Below, piece after piece: positions 22,148 to 34,234 of a stretch of 64,000 nucleotides of DNA (within the stretch, counting starts at the first letter, position 1; every line of letters starts with the position of its first letter). Under the pieces are notes generated by a model. The model ran no database searches. It had not been told where the DNA came from and was given only the letters and a program-made list of their open reading frames with translations. This DNA comes from Voacanga thouarsii (Eukaryota; Streptophyta; Magnoliopsida; Gentianales; Apocynaceae), in NCBI GenBank assembly GCA_026120185.1, contig JANUWF010003366.1:496001-560000 (forward strand), in the 5' to 3' direction. The position numbers and the translations under genes are program-made.

Positions 22148-25100
22148 TGAGGGTTTTAACGGGTGAAACAAAGCACGCAGCGGAAGCAAAAAAAAAAAAA
22201 CTGAAAAACTGAAGAAAAAGAAAATCATAAACCGGAGTCAGCCGGTTCCGGTCACGGCCTAGTGGGACTCCGAGGGAATTTTTTTTTTTTTTTTACCTCT
22301 TTTTCTCTTTCTCAGAATTGGCTGGACAGGAATGTGTGGTACTAGGGTATATCCACTGGTGGAAGCCTCTGGTATGATTCCTGCAAGCCTCCAACTCTGC
22401 CTGTGCATGTATATGAATGCCAACCTCTCAATCTTCTAGTATATGGCCTGCCTAACCCCGTTTGGTGAACAACTCATAGGGCTAAGGAATATTTTCGAGA
22501 AAGAGAAAGAGGCTATGTATTTCCTCACGCCAGAAGAAAAAAAAAAAACAACAACGTTGTTTTCTTGACCCTTAGAAGTGTAAAAACCACGTACTCTTTT
22601 ATCCTCCTATTTAACCTAAATAAAACCCTAGTTTAAACTGGATTGGCCCATTGGACTTTTAGTTTAGCCTTTTGGACTAAATTAATTATTCTAATTAGAA
22701 CCAAATAAATGGCCCAATAAATAATTAATTTTCTAGCACAAATAAACTAGTCCAATTAACAAGTCTATATTAGTTTAGTCCTAGGTTAATCTTTAATTAT
22801 TCAAATTGGGCCAAAGCCCTGAACAATTAATTAACCCACCAAACCAATTTAATTAATTCTCTCTCTCCATGGATCTTTATTTTATTCTAGCCGAATAATT
22901 AAATCAGACTACTTAAATAAAATAAATTCTATTTAATTTTTTAAGACCAATTCCTTAGCCTGTATTTAATTAGGACTCAGGGTCTATACTGGGGATCAAA
23001 AGACATACAGCATTGGCTGCTAAAATGACCAAAATACCCTTGTCATATAAATAGCTGTATTTTTCATTTTAAATATTTTCGAATATCACCATAAGGAAAT
23101 ATTGACCCCAAGGATAATGCTGCGTTAGCAAAGTCTTCGATCTACAGGTGAAATGACTAAAATACCGCTCTATATATCGTCGTACATTTGAGAGGAAGAA
23201 ATGTACTAACACCTCTCTAAATGACATCTACCATCCTTAGGCTTCTAGTGTAACACCCCACTACCTAGGCCCAACAGGGCTGGGGATGTCACCCCGTCCA
23301 AAGGACAAGGAGTCTTTATAATTAGGTCACACAATCAAAATAAAATAATCCTTTAAAAATTAAAAATTATTACAATTCAAAAATTCAAGACAAATCCAAA
23401 ATAAAATTTGTTTACTCTCAACTCCCAAAGCATTACATAAATAGATAACAGAATATCTTCCAAGTAGGCAACAACTAGCTACTCATCCCCATAGCAGGAT
23501 TGACCTGAAATCATGGTAAAAAGGGTGATGAGATAAAAATCTCAGTAAGTCCGTGTGTGCTTTGAGTGTCTAGTGAAAACAGTTCATGAATGCAAAGTGT
23601 AAGAACTTCATAAGAAAAATACTGGCAAGCAATAAACAATGGTTAAAATTAAGAGTGGCGTTTTGGCTTTTCCAACCATACATGTATAATAAAATCAGCC
23701 ACTCAAAAGGGTGGTCATGGGTTACCACACGTTGGACCTCATAACCATACAACAGTCAAAATGCCACACTTTGTGCAAACTAACAAAAGGTAGGTGATCG
23801 GCCTACCAGGTAAGATACTCCTTCTTCTCTACACCTAAACAAAATCGGTTGTCCACTCTGGCAACACACAGTCCACATGACCGAAACCTGCTAGCTCAGA
23901 CCGGCATGACTAAGTAGTACTGACGTTTCTCTAAGTTGAGTTCATCTTCTGGAGGTGGCCTTCTGTCAGAAGACTCACTCTTGCTCTTCAAAACTAGTAC
24001 TACTAGCCTACCCTTATTGAGTACTCAACGTAGTTCATCCCACTTATGAGAAAACTAATAAAACATAACTTCACTTGAAAATGGCAATCAAGGGTTTCCA
24101 AAGTTTTTGTCAAAATTAGTTTTAGAAATAGTTTAGTGTTTGAATAAAACTGCTTGTTGTTTTTCAAATAATTAGTTTGACTGAAATAAAAAAGGAAACA
24201 GTCCCTAATTGCCTTTACCAATCAGGGTTCACAAACTTCGTGTTTAGCTTGCCATAACAACTTTTGCAACACACAGGTTTTACACATGAGCTTACCTGAT
24301 CCTTTGCTCGAGATAGAATAAAGATCTCCAAAACCTGACCTAACCCCGCCTGGGGTAAATATAAACCATAATTAAACTCAAGCTAAAATTTGCTTTCACA
24401 AATAATCCTACTTCAACTGACCACAATCATGACCCTAGTATCCCAAGCTTTAAGTCTAGATAATAATTAAAGGGTTTATAAAATAAATCTAGCTTAATAT
24501 TAAAATAACTAGGGTTTGTGAAATAGTTACTAATAAGTTGTAGGTTTAAATCTAGCTATAAATAAATTAGGGTTTATTTGATGAAGGGTCCTAGGCCCTA
24601 GATGATTTTATTTAAAATAATGATTTATAATAACTAATGGTTAGAAAATAATTGGCAAATAAAATTAATAATAAGTAAATTTTAATATGCCTTGACTAAA
24701 AGATAATAAATAAATGTTAATATTATTTATGAATATAAGACTCACAAAATTAATATTTCACCTATTATGATTATTTACATAAAAGGCCTTATTTGATATT
24801 ACTATTATATATAATATCTATATATTTTATTTCTTTAATAAAATCTATCATTTATTTGACTAAAATATCATCATTTTATATAATAGTCCAAATCCACATT
24901 TTCCTAGGTTTTCAAAATCTCTAGAAGAAATTATAGTATTAATCATTTTATTGATGAAATAAAATTAGCTAACTCAATTAGCTTGGGGACAACAAGGTCA
25001 TGATCATAATTCCTATTGCTAACCATAATCATGAGCATACACTCTACACCAATCAACAAAACATCCAAATCATGAATAAAACTTAGATCCAAATCTACCA

Positions 25101-28100
25101 ACACATGATCTAAACTCCACTAACGTAATCATAATCATGGCCTCAACAAGAATACAAGAACATAAAATTCTATTCACCAAAGGTGACATAATCTCTAACA
25201 TACATGATCATTCATACTACTCATGACATGAAGGCATGCAACAAACCCTAAAATATCACAAAATTTAACCAAGACAAATCCTCCTCATTCATCAACCCCA
25301 ACTCCATCACAAAACACATGATCAATCTCCAAATATATTCCATCCTCATCCAACTACATCCTAGAGACATGAATCTAGAATTTAAAGAGGAGATTGAAGA
25401 GGCTTACTTGAATGATGACAACCTTGAAGTCAATCCAAGGGAATCCTCTCGCTAGAAAGGCTTGATCTATCTAAGGAGAAGAAGAAAAATGGCCATGGTG
25501 GAAGTAACCATTCGGGCGAGAGAGAGAGAGAGAATGGAAGAGAAAGTGAAGGAGAAAGAGAAAGTTTATTAGTATATATTCATTAAGGGTTGAAGATAAA
25601 TGAAGATGGAGATGATTGTTCATACTTACCTTGAAGGTGTTCTTGAGCCTTCAAGAAAATTCTGGTTTTTTTTATCCAAAAGTGAGACTTTGATTTCAGT
25701 GTTTGATGTTTAAAATTACAGGAATGGATTCACAAGAATGAGTAGGTCTAATCTGGAGTTTTTGGAGAAGATTGAAGTGGTTTTGAGTGGCCTTAGGCGT
25801 GAAAATGGTAGTAGGTATTCTTGGAGGTTTGGAGAGAAATGATGAAATTGACCGAAATTCTATTGGGAAAAAGTGGCCGACTGGTTTGGAGATTTTTGGT
25901 AATTGGATTTTTAGATTTGGGAGGAAAAAGAAAGTTGGTTGTTTGAAATTCAAAAAGAATAATTTAGGGAATATTTTGTGGTAGCAAATATGGTAAGAAG
26001 ATCTTTGTTATTGGAGGTCTTTTGGAAGCTTCAATGGCCGACTGAATTGCTGGACTTTCTACTGAGATGAATGCTGTTCGAATGAGCTTAAGGGTGGCCG
26101 AAATATGGTGTACAATGGTGAAGGAATTTTCTGGTTAGTTGAGGGTTAATCTATGGAAGTTTGCTAGAACAAATCGTTGGAATTTTGGACTCCAATTAAT
26201 GGCTTGATTGTAGTGATTGATGGAGAGATTTTAGGAGTAGCCATAGAGCTCTTTTTCGTGTAGAACAATGGTGAGGATGATGAAGTTCAGTTCATGGCTG
26301 ATCAAGGTGAGTTTGTACAGAAAAATGGGATGAGTTTCGAACAAGGGTGAAGAAGGAACAAAGCTGGAAATTCCTGATTAAGCTTTCGCAGGGCTTGCTG
26401 GAATTTCTGGGCAGATTTTTCTGCCATATTTTAGTCAACATGCAGAAGGTTTGAAGGGCTATTGGACGGTCCTTCAAGGCTGGTTTCTAGCCTTCTTTAT
26501 GGAGGAAAAACAAGGTTGCATTGTTGGTTGAAAGGCTGGAAGAATCAACTTGGTTTTTGGCTCACCAAGCTGCAAAACTGACTAAAAAATTTTCCTGGTT
26601 TGCACAGCTTTTGTGCAGCTCGGTTTTAGCTGGAATTTTCAGTCTTCAAGCTGAGTCAATTGGTCATTTTTCTAGTAGTATTTGGGAGGGAAAGATGGCT
26701 GAAAATTTTGACAACTGGACTAATCAAGAAACTGGAAAAATTTCCAGTTTACTACATAAAGAAGATGAACACACTTAGGTTGGAGTTTTGAAGGTTCAAC
26801 CATGGAGATTAATTCTCTTGGGAACCTTCCATAACTCTTCCCCATTTTTGGTCAATAAGATACCTCACACTTAGACATTTTCGAACCTTCAAATCCATAG
26901 AAATTTGCTGGAATTTTCTAGAAATAAAAATGGCTTATATGAATTGAACAACCTAATTGATTAAGAGGTACAGAAAACTAGAGATCAAGAAGGGTATGAA
27001 TCCCTTAGAAATTTTTGTAGGGCAAAAGAGTGAAATTAGGACATTCCTTTCATGTCTCCCCCTAGGACAACTCTCGTACTCTCCCCCAAGGCATGCAAAG
27101 GCCGAAATATAGCCTACCTAACCAAAAATAAAATTTAATCTTACTAAAACTCAAATGATGGAATTTGAAGTCAAGACTTCAAGAATTTATTCCAAAGCTC
27201 TAATCACTAAATCACAACAACTCTTGTTCTTATTTTCTCTCCCAAATATTTTTCCTATTTAACCCTCAAGCTATCTCCCTATTTCCACCTCAAGCAAAAT
27301 TACCATTTTACCCTTCTTACTCACTAAGCACAATTAAGCCATCTAGACTACAAATCACATATCCAAAGCACATAAATCATACAAAAATATATTTATGCAT
27401 GCAAGAAAATATGATATGCATCCCGACCCCTTACTCTAAAGTTGGTTTTAGCTGGGGTTTCACATCTAGTCCAATGATCCACGACTTCCTGGATTGTTTC
27501 CGCTTTCCAAGAGAGCTACCCTAAAGTAAACACCCAAGTCACGTTTTCCAGGGCCCTGGATGTTTAGGTCATTCAGACAACCACAAGAGATGATATGGTA
27601 TAGAAACTATCTTGTACAACTCTATCTTAACTAACTAGTCACAATACCCAACATGCAAGTATATTGGCCCTACGATAGAACCTCAATTATAGCATATCAA
27701 AGTACATGCTTCCAGCTTCGTTAGACCACCAATTCATACTCAAGTCGTAGAGTACTAGTCCATGCTGTAGCAGTAGTAGTCTAGGTTTCTATCATATAGT
27801 ACTTTAAGAGACTACTACTACAGGTCCTGTTCTACGTATTCGAAATATGTTTATGTCATGAAGTGAGTGGACTACTTATTGGCTAAAGGTAAACCATTCC
27901 CCATTTGAAATTCATAACATAATAACCTAGACATGATGAGATTTCCATTCTCATCAATCGGTCAAGAACAAACGTTTATGTGTTAAGTAACCCGTGATCC
28001 ATACCTTACTGTGAAAGACCTCTATTCACATGGACCACTTACTTCAACACAATAGGTCTTTTCCAAACGAAATTGTGCACAAATAAAATGTAAATTCACA

Positions 28101-28184
28101 AATAATTTCTAAAAATAAATTCTTTTATTAAAACATTCAATGTTTACATCAGAAACCTAGTCTAAAAGGGCATGTTTCCCAACA
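22148..28184 (-). repeat. 3' LTR of element A, split by giant solo LTR C'
   Basis: In element direction the LTR starts TGTTGGGAAACATGCCC at 28184 and ends ...AACCCTCA at 22148. Two pieces, 27470-28184 and 22148-23248, join perfectly across the 4.2-kb insertion. The poorly conserved 3' end has a GC-rich hairpin AACCGG..CCGGTT (22230-22247) and poly-T/poly-A runs. Confidence 0.92.
23249..27464 (-). repeat. Giant solo LTR C' (4216 bp)
   Basis: The block starts TGTAACACCCC and ends GGGGTTTCACA in plus coordinates, flanked by the perfect duplication TCTAG (23244-23248, 27465-27469). It aligns with copy C at 36051-40360 in inverse orientation. TG..CA ends, a 5-bp duplication and no internal repeat of the ends point to a solo LTR rather than a complete element; a large non-autonomous element is the alternative. 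The size and the GGTGTTACA end resemble Tekay/Del-type gypsy LTRs, which is inference. It contains a decayed tRNA-like module (27156-27233) and a terminal hairpin (23292-23310). Open frames inside (25696-25953, 26521-26778) show no domain. Confidence 0.85.
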
Positions 28185-28200
28185 ATCTCACACTTTCACT
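28185..28200 (-). other. Polypurine tract of element A
   Basis: On the minus strand GTGAAAGTGTGAGAT abuts the LTR start TGTTGGG at 28184. It parallels the tract of F at 238-251, with fewer G residues. Confidence 0.7.
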
Positions 28201-28206
28201 CTAAGA

Positions 28207-28840
28207 CTAAGTAAGTTCATAGGTGCCCACCCCTATAGCGTCTAAGTGTCTCTTGAAGACTCTCTCAACTAAAGGCTTGGTAAATGGATCTGCTAGATTG
28301 TTCTCTAAGGCAATCTTTTCTACCATGACTTCCCATCTCTGGATGAAACCCCAGATCATGTGGTATTTCCTCTCGATATGCTTCCCCTTCTTGTGGTTTC
28401 TTAGTTCTTTGGATTGCGATACTGCTCCAATATTGTCGCAATACATCACAATCGGCCTGTCCTTGTATGGCATGACTCAAAGTTCTGAAAGCAACTTCCG
28501 GAGCCAGACTGCTCCCTTGGATGCCTCTGAAGCTACCACATACTCAGCTTCCATAGTTTAGTTAGTAATACAAGATTGCTTGATACTCCTCCACGAAATG
28601 GCTCCTCCAAATAAGATAAAGACATATCCACTAGTGGATTTTCTCTCATCCTTATCTGCCTGGAAGTATGAGTCTGTGTATCCTGTAGGAACCAAGTCAT
28701 CAGCTTTGCTAACCAGTATATAATCCTTCGTTCCCATGAGGTACTTGAGAATATGCTTTACAACTTGCCAATGAACCTCCCCAGGGTTTGACTGATATTT
28801 GCTAACCAAGCCTACGACAAAGTAGATATCTGGCCTAATA
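28207..28840 (-). pseudogene. Element A RNase H and end of RT
   Basis: One minus-strand frame from 28840 to the TAG at 28207 encodes CIRPDIYFVVGLVSKYQSNP, GYTDSYFQADKDERKSTSGY, ISWRS, then after a stop near 28555 the MYCDNIGAVSQSKE and LADPFTKPLVERVF blocks. These are the RT connection and RNase H. The catalytic GYTDAD reads GYTDSY, so an acidic position is lost. The preceding pol codons lie beyond element B at 42101-42207, which proves the interruption. Confidence 0.88.
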
Positions 28841-28845
28841 CATAA

Positions 28846-30473
28846 TGTTGGGTATCTCAAGCTCGTATCGTATACGGCGCAGTGGAAAATAAAACGAGAT
28901 ACCCTCCTAGGACCCGTCTATGTGTGAAAAACAAGACATAAAGTGAGTAAAGGTAACAGCTTTTACCTTTGGGTGATCATCCGTAGAACAAAAATTTTCT
29001 ACTTCAAGTCGAGGCGCAATCTAGAAATCCTCGTGATCAACCTCCACGTGAGTTGAACGTCTAACCACTATAATCACAGTGTGTGATTATCTCTAACAGT
29101 AATCCACATAGAGGATACACTCAAGTACCAAAATTTTCTGTGCTAGCAGAAACAATAATGGCAACTAGGGTTCTCTTATTTTTAGCAAAACAAGAGGGAG
29201 AGAGAAAAAAGGGAAAACGTGTGACTTGGCTGGGGATTTTGTGTATCTCATCAGCTAGGGTTTTCGTGTGTTATATCTACTATATATCACACGAAATTCC
29301 CTTCCCAAAACTGAGAATTCTAATCCTATTAGAATTCCCTAATTGTAATTGGAAATATCAAGTTCTTGCAATTACAACTTTGGCCACAAATTATAACTAA
29401 TTATAATTTATCTACAACAACTTCTCTTTCTCTCAATTAACCCCACTAATAACATCTTGAGTATATAATCCTCCATTGTGTGTGACCTATTAGGTTTCCG
29501 AGTAAATTGGTAGAGAATATAAATTTATCCAAACGTCTTTGCAATTAATAATCCATAATTAATTAGAATTAATCTTATTAATTCTAATTAGGATTGGTTT
29601 ATTAATTCATCAATTAATAAACCCATATTCCCAGATCATGAGTTGTATCTAGCAACACATCATGACCACCCAAGAATCCAAGAAATCAAGTGGCTTGACA
29701 TGAACCCTTCATTAACAAACATCAGTGTAATTAACTCCTTTCACCATACAATATCTCATTCGGTTTGGAGTACGAAATTAGTGCCAACTCCCTCCATAAA
29801 TAATTTTAGCCCGAATACAATAGTACTTGTACCAGGAACCCATTACTTTAGATGTGTATCAATTGGAACTATTTCTAATACACAATTTGCCTTGGCTGAG
29901 GACTTTTCGAGTAGTAATTCCTATAAGTGGCCGTGAGATATTTGGCCCTACTATTAGGAGTGGTGAATCCTTTATTAACCCTCTCAACTACTTTCGTTTA
30001 CCTCACAATGTACCTAATATCCATCCCATAGCCGGCCCTCGATCGAGCCCCGGAGATTGGAATCCAAGCACAAGGTTCAGCAAACAAAGTACCTTGGAGA
30101 TCTAAAATCTAAGGATACTTGCACGTTTGTTATATTGAGATTATATCATTGGTACTAAATAGTTATCCATGTGATTATCTCAAAGTTAGGTCATCCAATG
30201 AACTTATTCTATTAACAAGCATCCATGTGTTAACTTTGAGTATCTCAATACTCACAGTTATGAGAACTACCACCTGATCAAATCAGGAAGTCTAACACAT
30301 GCTATAATGCATTAATAATGTCATGTCTCATTAATACTATGACTATGGACTATTTAAGTACCAATACCATCGAGTGTAGTAGGAATCTCATATCATGATC
30401 TCTATCATGATTTCCTTAACACAGTGCTATACTAGGGACTTATCGAACCGTTATATTACTTAAAGTAAACAAA
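28846..30473 (-). repeat. 3' LTR of element B, lacking its first ~100 bp
   Basis: Its LTR end at 28846 is intact. At the other side, where other copies continue about 100 bp to TGTTAGTGTTGTGCCC, this copy stops at GTAAACAAA (30473) and meets the polypurine tract and pol end directly. The U3 start has been deleted. Paired palindromes lie at 29561-29623. The plus-strand open frames here (29083-29400, 29643-29936, 29827-30105) recur in the other LTR copies and are not genes. Confidence 0.9.
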
Positions 30474-30484
30474 CTCCACTTGCA

Positions 30485-31380
30485 TTAGAGATAATCATTC
30501 ATATATCTAATACCGAATAACTCAACATGACAATCATGTTTCTTTTGGGATAGTGTCTTGGTAAGCGGGTCAGCTATGTTCTCATCCGTGGAAACTCTCT
30601 CTATCTTTATTTCCTTAGCTGCTTCAGAGGCAGCTATGTACTCAGCTTCTGTCGTAGAGTTGGCAATAGTCTCTTGTTTAGAACTTTTCCAACTTATTGC
30701 CCCTCCACATAACGTAAACACGTAGCCAGATAGTGATTTGAAATCATCCTTATCAGATTGAAAACTGGCTTCAGTATACCCGTTTTTTTTTTTCAAATCA
30801 CCTTCTCCATATACTAAGAACATATCCTTAGTCCTTCATAAGTACTTAAGAATGTTCTTTACAGCCGCCCAATGACCTTCACCAGGGTCGGATTGGTATC
30901 TGCTCGTCAAATTGAGAGCACAAGATACGTCAGGCCTAATACATAGCATAATATACATGATAAATCCAATTACCGAGGTATATGGAATCTTACTCATGTG
31001 ATCCCTTTCAACTTGTAACATGGAAGACATTGACTTTGAAAGGCTTATACCATGTGACATAGGTAAGAATCCATTTTTGGATTGATCCATGCTAAACCTC
31101 TTTAGCACTTTATCTATGTATGTAGATTGTGAAAAACCAAGTAACCTTTTGGATCTATCTCTATAGATCCTTATTCCAAGAATATAAGTTGCTTCTCCAA
31201 GGTCTTTCATGGAGAATTGTTTGGACAACCAAATTTTAACCATTTGCAAGATAGATATATCGTTTCCTATTAGCAATATGTCATCTATATAAAGTAATAA
31301 GAAAATGATTGCATTCCCACTAACCTTCTTGTATACACAAGGCTCATCAATGTTTTGAATGAAACCAAACTCTTTGATTG
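30485..31380 (-). pseudogene. Element B RT palm to RNase H
   Basis: The minus-strand frame carries the intact catalytic LYIDDILLIGNDI (about 31290-31255), then LGIRIYRDRSKRLLGFSQS, CIRPDVSCALNLTSRYQSDP, and RNase H with [28 protein letters not shown] and [12 protein letters not shown]. The end is degraded: the DNIGA block between AKEIK and [16 protein letters not shown] is missing, so RNase H carries an internal deletion. One stop near 30830 breaks the frame. The 3' end abuts the deleted LTR. Confidence 0.85.
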
Positions 31381-31381
31381 T

Positions 31382-32425
31382 TTAATCAAAATGGATGTTC
31401 CAACTCCTAGAAGCCTGCTTAAGTCCATAAATGGACCTTTGCAGGTTGCACATATTTATGCTATCATTGGATGTGAAACCCTCAAGTGGTGTCATATACA
31501 CTTCCTCTGTCAGATTTCCATTTAGGAAAGCCATTTTCACTTCCATTTGCCAAATCTCATAATCATGATGAGCAGCAATGGCTAAGAGTATCCTGATGGA
31601 TTTCAACATGGCTATTGGCGAGAAGGTTTCATCATAGTCAATACCATGATGTTGACGATAACCCTTCGCCACTAGTCGTGCTTTATAGGTAACTAAGTTA
31701 CCATCCATGTCATTTTTCTTCTTGAAAACCCACTTGCACCCAATAGGTTTAATTCCTTTGGGTGGATCAACCAAAGTCCATACATGACTGTCGTACATGA
31801 AATCCATCTCTGACTTCATGGACTCAAGCCATTTGTCAAATTCTGAACTATTCAGAACATCCTTGTAGGTAGTAGGCTCATCTCCATCTATGAGCAATAC
31901 GTTATTGTGGTCGCTAATGAGAAATCCATATCTCTCAGGTGCCACACGTATCCTACTAAATCTATGAGATTCTTGTGTATCAGAAGGTTCATATATTCTC
32001 TCAATAGATGTGGGATTAGACGGTTGATCCTCATTTGTTTGATCTTTATGAACTTCACTAAGTTCAATCTTACTCTCATTGTCCCCTTTGAGCATGTGCT
32101 CCTTCTCTAAGAAGACGGCATGCTTCGAAACAAACAATTTATTTTCGGAGGGTAGATAGAAGTAATATCCGAAAGACTCTTTCGGATATCCCACAAAAAA
32201 ACACTTGTCAGACTTACTATCAAGTTTGTCTGACTGTGGCTTTTTGACAAAGGCAGGACAACCCCATACTCGCAAGTGAGATAACTTTGGTCCCTTACTG
32301 AAGAACATCTCAAATGGGGTAATATCAACCGATTTTGTTGGAACTCTGTTTAGTATATAACAGAAGTTTCTAGTGCATGCCCCCAAAATGATTTTGGTAG
32401 GTCTGCAGAAGCCATCATGGTCCAT
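31382..32425 (-). pseudogene. Element B integrase C-terminus and RT N-terminus
   Basis: This 347-codon open frame is the longest uninterrupted coding piece in the window. It starts in the integrase core (RNFCYILNRVPTKS, LSHLRVWGCPAFVKK), passes through an acidic linker (about 32100-31950), and enters RT with IGCKWVFKKKNDMDG, ARLVAKGYRQHHGIDYDETF and the catalytic-region MEVKMAFLNGNL. It stops at TAA 31382, where most copies read on to the TIKEFGF block. A frameshift near 32375 separates it from the upstream integrase. Confidence 0.9.
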
Positions 32426-33492
32426 ACCATATCTAGAAGGGCTCGATTCCTTCTCTCAGATATACCGTTATGTTGAGGTGTATGTGGTGGAGTCCATTGA
32501 GATAATATCCCATTATCTCTAAGATAACTCAGAAACTCTTGGCTTAAGAATTCTCCTTCTCGATCAGATCTTAGAATCTTAATACTTTTGCCAAGTTGTT
32601 TCTTTATTTCATTCTTGAAGTCTTTGAACCTTTCAAATGCCTCATATTTATATTTCATTAAATACAAATACTCGTATCATGAAAAATTATCGATAAAGGT
32701 TATGAAATAGTTATAATCTCCTCTTGCTTGTATTGACATTGAGCCACATACATCAGAATGTCTAAGTTCTAATAACTTCTTGGCCCATTCTCCTTTTCCT
32801 GAAAAAGGAGTTTTAGTCATTTTACCTAGTAAACAAGACTCACATGTGTCATATGATTCATAATCAAATGACCCTAAGTCACCAAGCTTGTGCAACTTAG
32901 AAATACAATTTTCGTTTACATGGCCCAAACGACAATGCCATAAGTAAGAGGTGTTAGAGTTATCTATTTTAGGTTTCTTATTGTTTATATTGAGAATTAG
33001 ATTATCCATGTCTAGAACATTTAAATCAATAACCAAATTTGCTGAACCATAGTGAATATCATTCAAAGAAAAAGAACAACATTTATTCTTAAATATTAAA
33101 TGAAATCCACATAAGTCTAAACACGCAACTGAGATAATTTTTTTCATTAAAACTGGTACATAATAACAGTTTTCCAGTTCTAGAATTAATCTCGAAGGCA
33201 GGTTTAGCTCGTATGTCCCCACAGCAAGTGTAGCAACCTTTACCCCATTTGCAGTACGTAGGTCCACGTTGCCTTTCTCTAGCCTTCTACTGCTCTTTAG
33301 TCCCTGCAAGTTATTGCACAAATAAGATCCACACCCGGTATTTAATACACATATCTCATTTCTAAAGGCAGTATTTATCTCAATCGTAAAAATACCTAGA
33401 GAAGAAGTAAAAGTGCTTGTAAGCTTGTCCTTCTGCTTCTTGTCCTTGATGGTCTCCAAGTAAGCTTTGTAGTTGTGCCTCCAGTGGCCCAT
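32350..33492 (-). pseudogene. Element B protease and integrase core
   Basis: The frame from 33492 holds the protease motif VLNTGCGSYLCNN (about 33345), where the catalytic Asp of the family (VLDTGCGS) is Asn. The pre-integrase zinc finger (LWHCRLGHVNENCIS, CESCLLGKMTKTPF) and integrase core (HSDVCGSMSIQARGDY, FITFIDNFS, then LRSDREGEF and HTPQHNGISERRN) follow. A stop at about 32670 splits the core. The protease change alone would block polyprotein maturation. Confidence 0.88.
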
Positions 33493-34234
33493 CTTCCCAT
33501 AATGATGGCATGGGGCCCTTGGTAGCTTCGTCCTTCTTGTTCATACCTCCTTTGGGCTTCATGGGAGCCTTCTTCTTTTTCTTTTGAACTTTCTTCTTAG
33601 AAGAGGAAAATTCTACCATTAAAACTGCATTGGAATCCTTTTTCATGAAGGACTCTACAGTTTTCAGAAGATTGATCAATTCAGGAATGGTGGACTCAAT
33701 CTTGTTCATCTAATAATGAATCACAAATTGTGAAAAACTATTAGGCAAAGATTATAGAATTAAGTCAACACTTAAGTCATGATCTATTGCAAACCCGAGA
33801 GATCCAAGCTTCTCAATTAAGCCCAGCATCTTCAGCCCATGAATAGCCACAGAAAAACCCTCTGTCATTTTGCAACGAAACAATTGCTTCGAGATCTCAT
33901 ATCTCTCAGTTCTAGCTTGGGCATCAAACAGCTCTCGAAGATGTAAAATGATCGATTGAGCATCCATATGCTCGTGTTGTTTTCGCAACTCAGGAGTCAT
34001 AGATGCCAGCATAATACATGATGTTGTATCACTATCCTCATTATGCCTCTTATGGACAGCATGCTCATTAGCATGAGCATCTTGGGCTGGTGGTGGTAGA
34101 ATAGGAGCATCTAGCATGTAGCACAACTTTTTCGATTTGAGAACGATTCTCAAATTTCTATACCAGTCGAGATAGTTTGATTTGGTTAACTTGTTGGTTT
34201 CCAAAATGCTACATAAGTTCAAGTTCGTTGACAT
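33493..34234 (-). pseudogene. Element B gag
   Basis: Gag begins at ATG 34234 (MSTNLNLCSILETNKLTKSN). The UBN2-type capsid follows (LDWYRNLRIVLKSKKLCYML, then CIMLASMTPELRKQHEHMD). A stop near 33750 is followed by a Lys-rich tract (KKKVQKKKKKAPMKPKG). The zinc knuckle near 33520-33480 is destroyed: it reads C-HH-Y-GKMG-H-WRHN-Y, with two Cys replaced by Tyr, and a frameshift lies at the same place. RNA binding would be lost. Confidence 0.87.

Noticed and set aside
23249..27464. DNA transposon with TGTAACACCCC/GGGGTTTCACA inverted ends
   Set aside because: The ends are partly inverted repeats, but TG..CA termini, a 5-bp duplication, homology to C and lack of a transposase favour an LTR. A large non-autonomous LTR element remains possible.
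29083..30105. Plus-strand frames inside the B 3' LTR, repeated at 40611-41665 and 43015-43281
   Set aside because: They recur only because the LTR recurs. They are antisense to the LTR, differ in length between copies through decay and have no domain.
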